A stretch of DNA of 64,000 bases, taken from assembly GCF_023898315.1 (NCBI RefSeq), contig NC_064615.1, forward strand, positions 8,504,501-8,568,500, given 5' to 3'. Made by a program: the position numbers and the translations under genes. The stretch comes from Schistocerca nitens. Taxonomy: Eukaryota > Arthropoda > Insecta > Orthoptera > Acrididae. This document shows, in pieces, positions 1 to 10,012 of this stretch; position 1 is the stretch's first letter; the number at the start of each line of letters is the position of its first letter. Below the pieces are notes generated by a model that was not told the DNA's origin, did not search any database, and saw nothing but the letters and a program-made list of their open reading frames with translations.

Positions 1-770
1 TTCGTCATCTGCAGAGCTAGTTGGCATATAAACTTGTACTACTGTAGTAGGCGTGGGCTTCGTGTCTATCTTGGCGACAATAATGCGTTCACTATGCTGT
101 TTGTAGTAGCTTACCCGCACTCCTATTTTCCTATTCATTATTAAAGCTACTCCTGCATTACCCCTATTTGATTTTGTATTTATGATCCTGTATTCGCCTG
201 ACCAAAAGTCTTGTTCCTCCTGCCACCGAACTTCACTAATTCCCGCTATATCTAACTTTAACCTATCCATTTCCCTTTTTAAATTTTCTAACCCACCTGC
301 TCTATTAAGCGATCTGACATTCCACGCTCCGATCCGTAGAACGCCAGTTTTCTTTCTCCTGATAACGACGTCCTCTTGAGTAGTCCCCGCCCGGAGATCC
401 GAATGGGGACTATTTTCCTCCGGAATATTTTACCCAAGAGGACACCATCATCATTTAACCATGCAGTAAAGCTGCATGCCCTCGGGAAAAATTACAGCTG
501 TAGTTTCCCCTTGCTTTCAGCTGTTAGCAGTACCAGCACAGCAAGGCCGTTTTGGTTAGTGTTACAAGGCCAGATCAGTCAATCATTCAGACTGTTGCCC
601 CTGCAACTACTGAAAAGGCTGCTGCCCCTCTTCAAGAACCACGCGTTTGTCTGGCCTCTCAACAGATACCCCTCCGTTGTGGTTGCACCTACAGTACGGC
701 TATTTGTATCGCTGAGGCACTCAAGCCTCCCCACCAACGGCAAGGTCCATGTTTCACGGGGTTATAACTG
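1..770 (-). mobile_element. RTE-like LINE, 5' part with endonuclease domain, cut by window start
   Basis: Read on the minus strand, about 390 down to 1 translates without a stop as an APE-type endonuclease (EEP fold) of a non-LTR retrotransposon. Visible motifs are AWNVRSL near the start, ISEVRWQ (metal-binding Glu), GNAGVALIM and VQVYMPT. In the family this enzyme nicks the target site to prime reverse transcription. The 380 bp further upstream (390-770) has no clear frame and is probably the element's 5' region. The reverse transcriptase half would lie left of the window. Pieces of what looks like the same family (RT end, motif RAASNQSQD) occur at 56.4-57.5 kb and 60.0-61.3 kb. RTE clade is inferred from the CFDP2-like endonuclease sequence. 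Confidence 0.75.
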
Positions 771-858
771 TAAAATCAAAATAAACTCCCTGTTCGTAAT
801 GTGAATGCCGTAGTATGACTTCTTACTGAACGATAAGCAACGTCTGAACCACGAAGTA

Positions 859-1325
859 CATCTACGTGATTACTCTACTATTCACAATAAAGTGCCTGGC
901 AGAGGGTTCAGTGAACCACCTTGATGCTGTCTCTCTACCCTTCCACTCTCGAATGGCACGCGGGAAAAACGAGCACTTAAATTTTTCCGTGCGAGCCCTG
1001 ATTTCTCTTATTTTATCGTGATGATCATTTCTCCCTATGTACGTGGTTGCCAATAGAAAATTTTGGCAATCGGAGGAGAAAACTGTTGGTTGAAATTTCA
1101 TGGCAAGATCCCGTCGCAACGAGAAACGCCTTTGTTTTAATGATTGCCACCCCAATTCACGTATCATGTCTGTGACACTATCTCCCCACTTGGTGATATT
1201 ACAAAACGACCTGCCATTCTTTGTACTTTTTCGATGTCATCCGTCAGTCCCACCTGATGCGGATCCCACACCGCACAGCAGTACTCCAGAATAGGGCGGA
1301 CAAGCGTAGTGTAAGCAGTAGTGTA
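859..1325 (-). mobile_element. LINE subfamily B fragment, 3' end of RT ORF
   Basis: The minus strand encodes the C-terminal part of a jockey/CR1-type LINE polyprotein. It is recognisable by the LVRPILEYC block near 1300, an ELGWQSLKQRRFSLRR block near 1150, YIGRNDHHDKIREIRART near 1030 and FFPRAIREW near 965. The end carries the motif family CTCTGCCAGGCAC followed by a short GATGTA-type tail near 860. It is closely related to the copies at 27.2-28.3 kb and 58.2-59.2 kb. The RT catalytic core is missing, so it is a 5'-truncated dead copy. An inverted-repeat unit begins immediately beyond 1325. Confidence 0.75.
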
Positions 1326-2091
1326 AGTACAGGCGAAGCGTAACTGTGTGCCTCTGTTGTACAGAGCTTCCGAGGGGATATCGGTAGAGAGTTAGTTTGT
1401 CGCACCGAGGGTCCCGAGTCCGAGGCCTGGTCTTGCCAGTTTCTGTACCGTAATACGTGTCACTCAGTTATATGGGACCACATGATCCTGACGTGTAAAA
1501 GGACTGCTTGGAATTTATAGCAGTGTCCTATTGGCAGTCCACATTCGATTCGTTTATTTGAAAGTAGGAAACCTGCAGGGTATATTTACCGTAGTTTCAC
1601 AGAATACTCATAAACAATCGAAACAGGAGAATAATGGTGTAAATGCATCACTATCAATCATAAAAATAATAAATCTTCTCCTTTTCTCCTTCTTCTCCTT
1701 CTTCGTCGTCTTATTATTACTACTATCATTACTGTTATTAATATTTCGGCGAGTGTGATGTAACTGTTTCTTTATTCATCTTTTACTATTGTTCGTGTTT
1801 ATTCTGTGAAACTACAAAAGTGTACTATAGGTTAGCTGTTGTGTCTGCAAATGTACACCATAGATTAGGTACTTTCAAATAAATGAATCGAAACCGGACT
1901 GCCCATAGAACACTGCTACGAATTCCGAGCAGCCCTTTCACACGTCAGGAACATGTTGTCCAATATAACAGATTTACACGTACTACGGTACAGAAACTGG
2001 CATGACCAAGCCTCGGACTAATGACCTTAGGTACGACAGACTAACTCTCTACCGATATCCCCTCGGGAGCTCTGTACGTCAGAGGCAGAAA

Positions 2092-2303
2092 AAATGGTTC
2101 AAATAGAAATGGTTCAAATGGCTCTGAGCACTATGGGACTCAACTGCTGAGGTCATTAGTCCCCTAGAACTTAGAACTAGTTAAACCTAACTAACCTAAG
2201 GACATCACACACATCCATGCCCGAGGCAGGATTCGAACCTGCGACCGTAGCGGTCTCGCGGTTCCAAACTGCAGCGCCAGAACCGCGCGGCCACTTCGGC
2301 CGG
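2092..2303 (-). mobile_element. tRNA-derived SINE, head A, full length
   Basis: On the minus strand the head has a pol III A box (GGCCGCGCGG region) and B box GGTTCGAATCC, followed by the shared tail with CCTTAGGTTAGTTAGGTTTA and AGTCCCATAGTGCTCAGAGC, ending CCATTTGAACCATTT. This is the first of two head-to-tail SINEs inserted into the right arm of the inverted-repeat unit. A short CAGAGG(c/a)A repeat at 2080 and 2485 brackets the pair and is a plausible target duplication. Confidence 0.85.
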
Positions 2304-2482
2304 CGGTTCAAATAGCTCTAAGCACTATTTTACTTAACACCTGAGGTCATAAGTCCCCTAACTAACCTAACCTATGGACATCACACACATTCATGCCCGA
2401 GGCAGAATTCGAACCTGTGACCGTAGCAGCAAACTGGTTCCGGACTGAAGCGCCTAGAACCGCTCGGCCACAACAACCGGCC
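2304..2482 (-). mobile_element. tRNA-derived SINE, head A, diverged second copy in tandem
   Basis: It lies directly after the previous SINE in the same orientation. It keeps the GGTTCGAATTC-type B box and part of the tail but has lost the CTAGAACTTAGAAC segment and has many substitutions. Either the 2092-2303 copy inserted at its tail, or the pair arose as a dimer. Confidence 0.75.
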
Positions 2483-2620
2483 CACAGAGGAACACAGTTA
2501 CGGTTTTCCTGTGTTTCGCGGTTCAGGTGTTGCATATTACTTACCGTTTACGCATGTTCCCCTGGACGACAGCACAAAGCACAAACTATATTGGGGTTTT
2601 GGTTGATACTCAGTCGGTAT

Positions 2621-2872
2621 ACAACGTTTGGTCGCAGTGGCTAGACACTGGACTCGCATTCGGAAGGACGACGGTTCAATCCCGCGTCCGGCCATCCTGA
2701 TTTAGGTTTTCCGTGATTTCCCTAAATCACTCCAGGCAAATGCCGGGATGGTTCCTCTGAAAGGGCACGGCCGACTTCCTTCCCCATCCTTCCGTAATCC
2801 GATGAGACCGATGACCACGCTGTCTGGTCTCCCTCCCCAAACCAACCAACCAACCAACCAACAACGTTTGGT
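2621..2872 (+). mobile_element. tRNA-derived SINE with AACC-repeat tail, 12-bp target duplication
   Basis: The insert at 2633-2860 is bracketed by ACAACGTTTGGT at 2621-2632 and 2861-2872. The head resembles a tRNA, with an A-box-like GCAGTGGCTAGACACTGG and a B box GGTTCAATCCC. The body reads through TTTAGGTTTTCCGTGATTTC and ends in about five AACC units. It is a different family from the head A/B SINEs. Diverged minus-strand relatives are at 38.96-39.19 kb and 35.1-35.3 kb. Confidence 0.85.
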
Positions 2873-3087
2873 ACCGATCTGACTGTTTGAAATCTGGAGG
2901 TTTGGGTGTGAAAATTAATGGCGGATGCCGAAACTTACGCGTGATAACACATACCGCGACAAACACGCAAATGCGTCCGATAATAACACTACGCACATGT
3001 ATGATAAAACACCGTCCCAAACGAATTCGTAAGACCGCATGCAATTGCAGCTGACATAAGTTAAAGAAAAAAAAAAAACAGAGGTAG

Positions 3088-3318
3088 AAAGTAGCCATAG
3101 CCCGCAGCTCGTGGTCGTGCGGTAGCGTTCTCGCTTCCCGCGCCCGGGGTCCCGGGTTCGATTCCCGGCGGGGTCAGGGATTTTCTCTGCCTCGTGATGG
3201 CTGGGTGTTGTGTGATGTCCTTAGGTTAGTTAGGTTTAAGTAGTTCTAAGTTCTAGGGGACTGATGACCATAGATGTTAAGTCCCATAGTGCTCAGAACC
3301 ATTTTTAAAGTAGCCATA
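3088..3318 (+). mobile_element. tRNA-derived SINE, head B, full length, 12-bp target duplication
   Basis: The insert at 3100-3306 lies between AAAGTAGCCATA at 3088-3099 and 3307-3318. The head differs from head A: GCAGCTCGTGGTCGTGCGGT as A-box region and GGTTCGATTCC as B box, then GTCAGGGATTTTCTCTGCC. From TGTGATGTCCTTAGG onward the tail is the same as in head-A SINEs. A poly-A run lies just upstream at about 3066. Confidence 0.9.
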
Positions 3319-3663
3319 ACTACTGTTTATGGTAGTTGAACAATGTCAACACAGAGTGTAATACACTTCATGGAAATTACATTAATTTCTTAGAAAGCAG
3401 GATTGAAGAAACGTTGTCTCAGAAGAAAGAGAAATTACTTTCAAAACTACACGAAATTCTCTGAGACCTTACAGGGAAAGAGCGATGACGTTCAGTTTTT
3501 TTATTTAAATTTCCACAGTTTGACTGTTAATTGTTCATTTTATTATACACAGTCGTGATTTCGGATTTATAGCCATTCGCAGGTGCATGCTGAAATCTTG
3601 AAACATATCTGACCTCCCAAGCTGCGGCATCGTCGCGAAAAAACACAGTGACCCGTATATGTA
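3319..3663. other. Unassigned; weak Penelope-end-like block near 3545-3600
   Basis: No coding signal. On the minus strand, 3545-3595 contains TCCGAAATCACGAC preceded by a degraded CTGANGA core (reads CTGCGAA). This resembles the hammerhead-like end seen at 55.3 kb, but with three core mismatches it is only a hint of an old Penelope-like terminus. Confidence 0.3.
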
Positions 3664-3981
3664 ATAAGTTTCCTTTAATTTACGTCTATGGTCACAATCT
3701 TTTCTGTTTAGCAAATTACCGGTTTCGGACTTTAATGACCATCATCAGATCTGTCTCATAAAAACAAAGTCCTAACGCACTCGTGCATGTGATGTGATTT
3801 ATATGTATTTGACGATGCTGATACTGATTCCGCATTTAACAGTTGACTATGCCACTATGGCTGCAGTGCATTAGGACTTTGCTTTTATGAGACATATCTG
3901 ATGATGTCATTAAAGGCCGAAACCGGTAATCTGTTAAACAGAAAAGATTGTGACCATAGACGTAATTTAAAGGAAACTTAT
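3664..3981. repeat. Penelope-like palindrome, about 118-bp arms
   Basis: The left arm 3664-3782 is the reverse complement of 3864-3981 with scattered mismatches; the spacer is about 80 bp. The arms contain a hammerhead-like core on the outward-reading strand of each arm. A loosely similar 45-bp block (ATCTGACCTC... to CGAAAAAACACA / AAAGAAACACA) occurs on both sides, at about 3603-3651 and 3980-4022. This could be a degraded duplication. There is no ORF. Penelope-like assignment rests on the GAAACCGGTAAT hammerhead-type terminus. Confidence 0.65.
3893..3936 (+). ncRNA. Hammerhead-ribozyme-like motif, right arm of 3.8-kb palindrome
   Basis: Core CTGATGA at 3898-3904, a stem II candidate in TGTCATTAAAGGCC, core GAAA at 3919-3922, the self-complementary ACCGGT at 3922-3927 and a GTA cleavage triplet ending at 3928. 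Flanks CATAT and ATCTG could form most of stem I. The mirror copy in the left arm (minus strand) has core positions 3742-3748 and 3723-3726. Tiny palindromic stem III is typical of hammerheads in Penelope-like elements. Activity is unproven. Confidence 0.5.
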
Positions 3982-4217
3982 ATCTGACCTCTCTGTGACA
4001 TGTCATCGTCAAAGAAACACATTTCTGGTCTTATCTTTTTGTAGATGTTGCGTCGTGACGTCAGCGGCAGCTCGTTGCTGCTGGGGGCGTAATTATTGTG
4101 TCTCCATTTATCATGAAACTGTCATGTACACATCCTCTTGATTAGCATAGGCTCCACTATGCAGTAATATTATCCTCCTTTGCGTTTCTGTGGTAACAGA
4201 TTGGTCGGACGTAATCG

Positions 4218-5174
4218 TTGTCGTGTGGAATATCGGACCAGGTTTGTGATTCGATTCAGGATTTCCTAGAAGAAAGAACACAACATGTCATTCTTAACGG
4301 TTCAAAATCTGCAGATGTAGAGGTAATTTCGGGAGTACCGCAAGGAAGCGTGATAGGACCTTTATTGTTTACAATATACATAAATGACTTAGTTGACAAC
4401 ATCGGTAGCTCCGTGAGGCTATTTGCAGATGACACGGTTGTCTACAAGAAAGTAGCAACATCAGAAGACTCGTACGTACTCCAGGAAGACCTGCAGAGGA
4501 TTAATGAATGGTGCGACAGCTGGCAGCTTTCCCTAAACGTAGATAAATGTAATATAATGCGCATACATAGGGGCAGAAATCCATTCCAGTACGATTATGC
4601 CATAGGTGGTAAATCATTGGAAGCGGTAACGACCGTAAAATACTTAGGAGTTACTATCCGGAGCGATCTGAAGTGGAATGATCACATAAAACAAATAGTG
4701 GGAAAAGCAGGCGCCAGGTTGAGATTCATAGGAAGAATTCTAAGAAAATGTGACTCATCGACGAAAGAAGTAGCTTACAAAACGCTTGTTCGTCCGATTC
4801 TTGAGTATTGCTCATCAGTATGGGACCCTTACCAGGTTGGATTAATAGAAGAGATAGACATGATCCAGCGTAAAGCAGCGCGATTCGTCATGGGGACATT
4901 TAGTCAGCGCGAGAGCGTTACGGAGATGCTGAACAAGCTCCAGTGGCGGACACTTCAAGAAAGGCGTTACGCAATACGGAGAGGTTTATTATCGAAATTA
5001 CGAGAGAGCACATTCCGGGAAGAGATGGGCAACATATTACTACCGCCCACATATATCTCGCGTAATGATCACAACGAAAAGATCCGAGAAATTAGAGCAA
5101 ATACGGAGACTTACAAGCAGTCGTTCTTCACACGCACAATTCGTGAATGGAACAGGGAAGGGGGGATCAGATAG
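4218..5174 (+). CDS. Partial LINE reverse transcriptase (318 codons)
   Basis: The open frame covers the RT palm to the C-terminus of a LINE ORF2. Motifs in order: GVPQGSVIGPLL at residues 39-50, the catalytic FADD at 69-72, NEWCDSWQLSLNVDKCN near 92-108, KYLGVTIRSDLKWNDHI near 137-153, LVRPILEYCSSVWDPYQ near 193-209 and FFTRTIREWNREG at the end. The fingers domain (first catalytic Asp) and any endonuclease are absent, so it cannot be an active retrotransposase alone. The first Met is an internal one, created by truncation. The frame contains no internal stops. Confidence 0.85.
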   Translation: MSCGISDQVCDSIQDFLEERTQHVILNGSKSADVEVISGVPQGSVIGPLLFTIYINDLVDNIGSSVRLFADDTVVYKKVATSEDSYVLQEDLQRINEWCDSWQLSLNVDKCNIMRIHRGRNPFQYDYAIGGKSLEAVTTVKYLGVTIRSDLKWNDHIKQIVGKAGARLRFIGRILRKCDSSTKEVAYKTLVRPILEYCSSVWDPYQVGLIEEIDMIQRKAARFVMGTFSQRESVTEMLNKLQWRTLQERRYAIRRGLLSKLRESTFREEMGNILLPPTYISRNDHNEKIREIRANTETYKQSFFTRTIREWNREGGIR

Positions 5175-5245
5175 TGGTACAATAAGTACCCTCCGCCACA
5201 CACCGTAAGGTGGCTCGCGGAGTACAGATGTAGATGTAGATATAA
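4218..5245 (+). mobile_element. LINE subfamily A, 5'-truncated, GATGTA tail
   Basis: The 3' half of a jockey/CR1-like non-LTR retrotransposon. It starts abruptly inside the RT domain and ends after the stop codon with TGGCTCGCGGAGTACAGATG and a short GATGTA repeat. Related copies are at 15.996-17.957 kb, 32.486-33.145 kb and 61.94-63.57 kb. Its single long frame shows it is younger or better preserved than most neighbours. Confidence 0.85.
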
Positions 5246-6592
5246 TTTTGTATGTGCGCGATTACAAACTTCCATAAACAAACGTTCCTGTTTCTTACAT
5301 TCCGTACAAGATTTTAAAAAAAGTATAGCATTCAGTTCCACACGCTTTTCGTGACATTACATTCTGTACACTTTTAGCAATCACGACCGCGAATTTACAG
5401 GTCTGGCCAAAACCGTGACACACTTCACTGTCAGTTTACAAGTCTCCAACGCGACAGTTAATGTTGCAGCGAGCGTGGGGCAGCTCGTCAACTGCAGACG
5501 AGATGATAAATTCAAAGTACATTAGTTCGTGCTTTTCGATTAGCTGCAAACAGTACAATTCTCACAACGACAGTCACAGTCCATTCACGCAGATATTGTC
5601 GCTGCTGTTTACGTTACTCTATGAAACTCACAGCAGTCACATAGTCTAACATTTCATCTTATAACGTCCACGTTGGTGTTAGCTTAAGCCGTGACTGTAA
5701 AATAGGAACGCGGTCACGAATTTTCGCTTGATTCTGTCCAGCACGATTATACAACATAGACCGCGCGTAAGCCACAACACTGCATCCCTTTTTTCTTAAC
5801 TGTCGGACTGCAACGATCCATATGGTCTCGCATCACAGTTCACACAACAGCGCCGCATATTACATTTGGTTATACACAGGGCTATTCACAAAAGCATCAC
5901 AAAGAAAACGAAACCAGTATTGAAACTTCTGCATACTCAGTTAAAAGGAGATTCGTGTAGCAATGCAAGTAAAGCAACACATAGTCTCGTGTCATATTAC
6001 AGAAGAAAGCAAAAATAATATTCTACACCATCAAAGATACATCTACAGAGTAAAAGAAGCACAAGAAAAGAAGGAAGAAAAGGAAAAGAAAATTATCTGT
6101 CATAACTAAGTCTTCACAAGGTTTATAGAGTGGGGCCAATAAAACGGTAGGGCGCGACTGGCCAAGTGAGCACGTAGAATCTGAAAGGGAAAAGGAGAGG
6201 CTGTTGTATGGAGGCGGTGTCTGCAGTCGTCCGACTTAAGTGGTCTCGCCTTGTAATACAGTGCACGTTGTTGTGAGTTAATCGGCGCCGAGCGGTTCTA
6301 CGCATGAAGTGCCTCTTGTTGTGAGTTTCTGCGGGCACACAGTGCAGAGTAGGAAGAGGCCGTTAGAAAGCTATGGTCTGGTGATTCCGCTGCCACTCAG
6401 ACGAGGAAAAGTATGCATAATACTGGGGATGCTTCTGAGAGTCGCTACGCTATTATATCTCGAGAGAGCGAGCTATATTTGTTGAACTGACCACGATAAG
6501 CACGATCGCTCCTCTCTTTTTATTCTGCTCTGCAACGAAGTAACGTTTTATTGTTTTCCTCGCCGTTTCGTGTGTTACGTAGAGGCAGTATG
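5246..6592. other. Unassigned 1.35 kb, no recognisable gene or element
   Basis: AT-rich sequence with only short frames. A purine-rich patch (AAGAAAAGAAGGAAGAAAAG type) lies around 6055-6090. I see no conserved motif, inverted end or target duplication. Confidence 0.5.
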
Positions 6593-6673
6593 ACTGATTA
6601 GGTGGGGGGCTGATGATCTTCGCTGTTTAGTCCCCATTAAACATCCCAACAACCACCACCACCACTGATTAGG
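6593..6673 (+). mobile_element. Minimal SINE-tail insertion (61 bp) with 10-bp target duplication
   Basis: ACTGATTAGG at 6593-6602 is repeated at 6664-6673. The 61 bp between reads GCTGATGATCTTCGCTGTTT, then AGTCCCCATTAAACATCCC, then a CAACAACCACCACCACC tail. This matches the distal end of a SINE family and nothing else, so it is a severely 5'-truncated copy inserted by target-primed reverse transcription. Confidence 0.7.
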
Positions 6674-7135
6674 TTTTCTGCGAACCGTGTAGCAGAATGA
6701 CGATTACATCCGAGATGGATAACCGGCATTTCAATTACCAATTGGGAATTTGTAAGTCGTTGTTTCATCGCCAAACAGATTCTTTATAATTCTGTGTTTC
6801 TTTCTAACAAAAATTGCCATATCAGGAGTCGAGAAACGTATCAGATGGTTCGTGAGGGATTGTCATAGTAAGTATTCAGTAAATCAGATATTTATTTGAA
6901 AGTTACATTTTCATTACATTTGTCAGACTAATGTTCCCATCTCATCCGTTTGTGAGGTAGCGAAAGATAAACATTTTGTGATTAATGCCAATCTGGAATT
7001 TTAGCTGTTTAAGTGAGATGCGTGTGAGGAGTTAATGTTATATAATAGGGTCAGTTTTATAAATATTTGCCAAGTCACGCTGCAGAACGACGCAACTACC
7101 CCTGCCGGGCTCATGTGTTATCGTGTTTGGGATGT
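6674..7135. other. Unassigned
   Basis: No ORF, repeat structure or RNA motif recognised. Confidence 0.5.
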
Positions 7136-7302
7136 GTGACATTCTCAAATGGTTCAAATGGCTCTGAGCACTATGGGACTTAACAGCTGAGCTCATCAGT
7201 CCCCTAGAACTTAGAACTACTTGAACCTAACTAACCTAAGGACAGCACACACATCCATGCCCGAGGCAGGATTCGAACGTGCGACCGTAGTGACATTCTC
7301 AA
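7136..7302 (-). mobile_element. tRNA-derived SINE, head A, truncated in the head; 13-bp target duplication
   Basis: GTGACATTCTCAA occurs at 7136-7148 and 7290-7302. The insert 7149-7289 carries the complete shared tail and the B box (here GTTCGAAT with one change) but stops just 5' of it, at GCGACCGTAG on the plus strand. The A box is missing. The break point coincides with that of the 34.1-kb copy. Confidence 0.85.
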
Positions 7303-7589
7303 TTCCTGTTTCAGTAAACGTATCTACGACATAGTTTCTTTATCCCACACATAAAGATAGGAACTGTCCTTTAGTGGCATACAGAGGCTGTTTATTGGTT
7401 GAGCCACTCCAGAACGTCTTCCAGAGTACTGACATTAATTTCATGACATAGATTTTACAACCTGATGATGATAGCATTGTCTCTTGAAACGCGTTGTTAA
7501 AATATGTACAAGAATCGCGGTTGAATGCTAACAGTGACAACCAGTATAACGACAACTGCTACCTCGACTCCATAATGGATTATATCAAA
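7303..7589. other. Unassigned
   Basis: Short frames only; no motif recognised. Confidence 0.5.
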
Positions 7590-8985
7590 CGGTATCCATA
7601 ATTAAAGTTCCAGTTTCAAAACGCTGTAGAAAGAGAGCCACTGCTCAAAATGACGTCAGATTTGAATAGCGTATTAGTAACGCAGGGGGAAACGGCATGA
7701 AAAAAAAATTACCAAAATTTGACCAATAGATGGTGCTGTAAGCATCAGAATGTGGACACCAACAGACGCGCGGTACACGGCTGTTACTCAATCTGCGTCC
7801 GAGACACCCAACATAACGGCCTCCGTGAAGCATGTCGCGATACTGGTAGAGCTCTTTTACAAGAACGGTGACCGTGCGCCAGTAGCCCTGCAGATGCTCC
7901 GGACACTTAAGGGTATGAAAAACGGTACTGATCGGACGTCTGCTAAGGGTCTTGAGAAAATTCGAAAAGGCAGATTCTTTTATAAAGTGCAGTGTGGCAG
8001 ACGGAGGAAAGCCGTTGATCCGACGTCTGTGGAAGATGTGGCCACAGCATTGCAAGAGGGGTCGAATAGTGGCATGAAAACGTGCAGTGCACGGGGAATT
8101 GGCCGAGCGCTGGACATGGCTGCGAGCACGGTGTATAAAATCTTACAAAACGTCCTGCACTGCTATCCGCACGGAATCTCTCATATTTAGGCGTTGCTTC
8201 CTACCTACCTGACAAACTTTCGGTTGCTTGCATGGGACATTCTGTGGACAGATGAAACCCATTTCCATTTCCTAGATCATGTCAGTAAGCAGAATTGGAG
8301 AATGTGAGCAACGAAAAATCAGCTCGCACATCAACTGGTACTATTTCGTTCGGCAAAAGTGAGTATGTGTTGCATCGGCATAACTTATCGTAGAGCCGTA
8401 TTTTTTCGAGGGGATGCGTCCTACGGATCCTGTTACCTGTACTGTCACTGGTAAATGCTATGACAGTTTCTTGGGCCCCAGCGCCGTTCCAAACCTGCAA
8501 CAGGGTGAATTTGTGGGTAGGATATTTTTTATGCAAGATGACGCTCCTCCGTACTTTGCACAGCCAGCGAAATTCTAGGATTATCAGCCGTCATTTCCCT
8601 ACAGACTGACCGTACAGATCACCTTATCGTAACCCAAGTGACTTCTGTCTGTGGGGTTATCTGAAAGACGTTGTATCGAGAACTCCAATTACGAAAATGG
8701 CTGAACTGAAGCCACGCACTGCGCAGCACATTCTGAAGACGTTCCCCGAGACACTGCGATATCTTTAACACGTTATTTCTCAATTTAAACTTGTGGCAGA
8801 AAACGGTGGGCACCATATTGAACATGTCTTGCGCCAGTCTCACGAAAATTAGAAACCGGTCTCATTTTGCTTTTTATCCAATTTTTGGCCCCAAGACAAT
8901 TAAAAAGAGGTGCTATTTTGCTTCTTGTGCAGTTTTTGGTATCGGGCAATTAAAAACTGATTTCTACCATCCGATGTGGTAAGAC
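7590..8985 (+). mobile_element. Mariner-superfamily element relic, plus strand
   Basis: The left part (AAAGTTCCAGTTTCAAAACGC) and the long AT-rich right part resemble non-coding ends of an insect mariner-type family. The transposase in between (7750-8830) is broken. At 8847-8965 two 55-60 bp direct repeats (GACAATTAAAAAG... / GGGCAATTAAAAAC...) make up the 3' untranslated end. Exact terminal repeats are not resolved. Confidence 0.65.
7750..8830 (+). pseudogene. Mariner-like transposase pseudogene
   Basis: The N-terminal helix-turn-helix half is open to 8190: HVAILVELFYKNGD near residue 29, GRRRKAVDPTSVEDVATAL, CSARGIGRALDMAASTVYKI and the ending HCYPHGISHI. Beyond it the frame shifts and stops, but DDE pieces remain. 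LWTDETHFHF near 8245 holds the first catalytic Asp, FMQDDAPPY near 8530 the second, and VAENGGHHIEHVL near 8795 is the usual C-terminus. Several stops and shifts make it non-functional. The 11.2-kb copy belongs to a related family. Confidence 0.75.
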
Positions 8986-9035
8986 CTTGCCGTCGTGGAT
9001 GGGCTTACCTAGCTAACAGTGGCACAGATGTTGAC

Positions 9036-9253
9036 TGGCGAACTTGTGGAAAATTTGTGGTAAGGACTGTGGGACCAAACTGCTGAGGTCATCGGTCTCT
9101 AGGCTTACACACTAATTAAACTAACTTAAGCTAAGGACAACAAACGCACAGCCATGCCCGAAGGAGGACTGTAACCTCCGACGGGGCGAGCCGCGCGAAC
9201 CGTGACAAGACGCCCCAAACCGCACGGCTACTCCGCGATGTGGCGAACTTGTG
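9036..9253 (-). mobile_element. tRNA-derived SINE, variant head, 13-bp target duplication
   Basis: TGGCGAACTTGTG at 9036-9048 and 9241-9253 flanks the insert 9049-9240. On the minus strand the head reads GTAGCCGTGCGGTTTGGGGC with B box GGTTACAGTCC (degraded from GGTTCGAGTCC). The tail shares the CATGCCCGA..., CTAAGGACAACA and CTGCTGAGGTCAT blocks with head-A SINEs but differs in the middle. A third head or subfamily on the same tail. Confidence 0.8.
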
Positions 9254-10012
9254 CAGTCACGCACAATGAACAGTACGAATGGTGTAATGTGAACTCAGAC
9301 CTTACCCTTCGTACTACCATTCATCTGTCAGTTGTGGTTGACCCAATTTACGTTAAGACGCTTACAGTGTCATCTAGTGGTAGAGTTTCAGTTGCTTATG
9401 TTTTTTGTTTTTTGGTCCACGACGTTTTCCCCTCTGTCAGCAATATGCTGTTCAAATTTGACGTTATTCTGAGCATGGTTCTGTTTCTCGGGCGTTCTGA
9501 AACTGTAGCTTTAATTACGGTCACCATGTATGTATCGATCTCTGTTTCAAAGTACTTTAGTTTATTCAGATGCATGTCGATACCCTTACTAGATGAATAC
9601 ACTTGACAATTAAGAGACGCCGAACATATTCACAATCACCATGACAGAGCTGGAGACACACAATTTCTGTTCAGAATGAAATCTTAGACCTTTTCTATGC
9701 TTAAACAATGCCATCAATGTTGATCACCACTCGCTAAAAAATTCAGTCCGTAAACACCTGCTTTCGTGCTGTGTCGAATGGCGCAGCTATGTTCCCCGGT
9801 TCCAGCTGTGGCGTCGTCAGAAGAACGTCATAAGGCAAGGTGTGATGCCGCTTACTCTAAATCAGTTGGATAACCGACCACGCCTCGGGTTCAACAACAC
9901 GAAGTAGTATCAAAATCGTGTAAAAGTTATCCGTGACTCATCAAATGTGAACTGATATCTGTTCAAACAAATGATTCTAATTTATTTGGCAAGGGATTTC
10001 GTCTCCTCATTT
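9254..10012. other. Unassigned
   Basis: A 134-codon frame starts inside the preceding SINE (9202-9606) and has no recognisable domain, so it is probably chance. Nothing else seen. Confidence 0.45.

Larger units (their letters stand above)
1331..2511. repeat. Inverted-repeat unit, interrupted by two SINEs
   Basis: Sequence from about 1331 to 1600 recurs in reverse complement at about 1857-2083, continuing at 2490-2511 after two SINEs. Shared blocks include a GAGGGGATATCGGTAGAGAG-like block, GCCAGTTTCTGTACCGTA and a TTCGATTC(G/A)TTTATTTGAAAGTA block. Arms are roughly 80-85% alike by eye. The 260-bp centre contains a pyrimidine-rich CTTCTC run and has no coding signal. It could be a fold-back transposon or two inverted copies of one repeat; no transposase or clear terminal duplication is visible. 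Confidence 0.6.

Noticed and set aside
1531..1758. 75-codon frame with a hydrophobic, Leu/Ser/Phe-rich end
   Set aside because: Low-complexity translation of a pyrimidine-rich tract in the centre of an inverted repeat; not a credible membrane protein.
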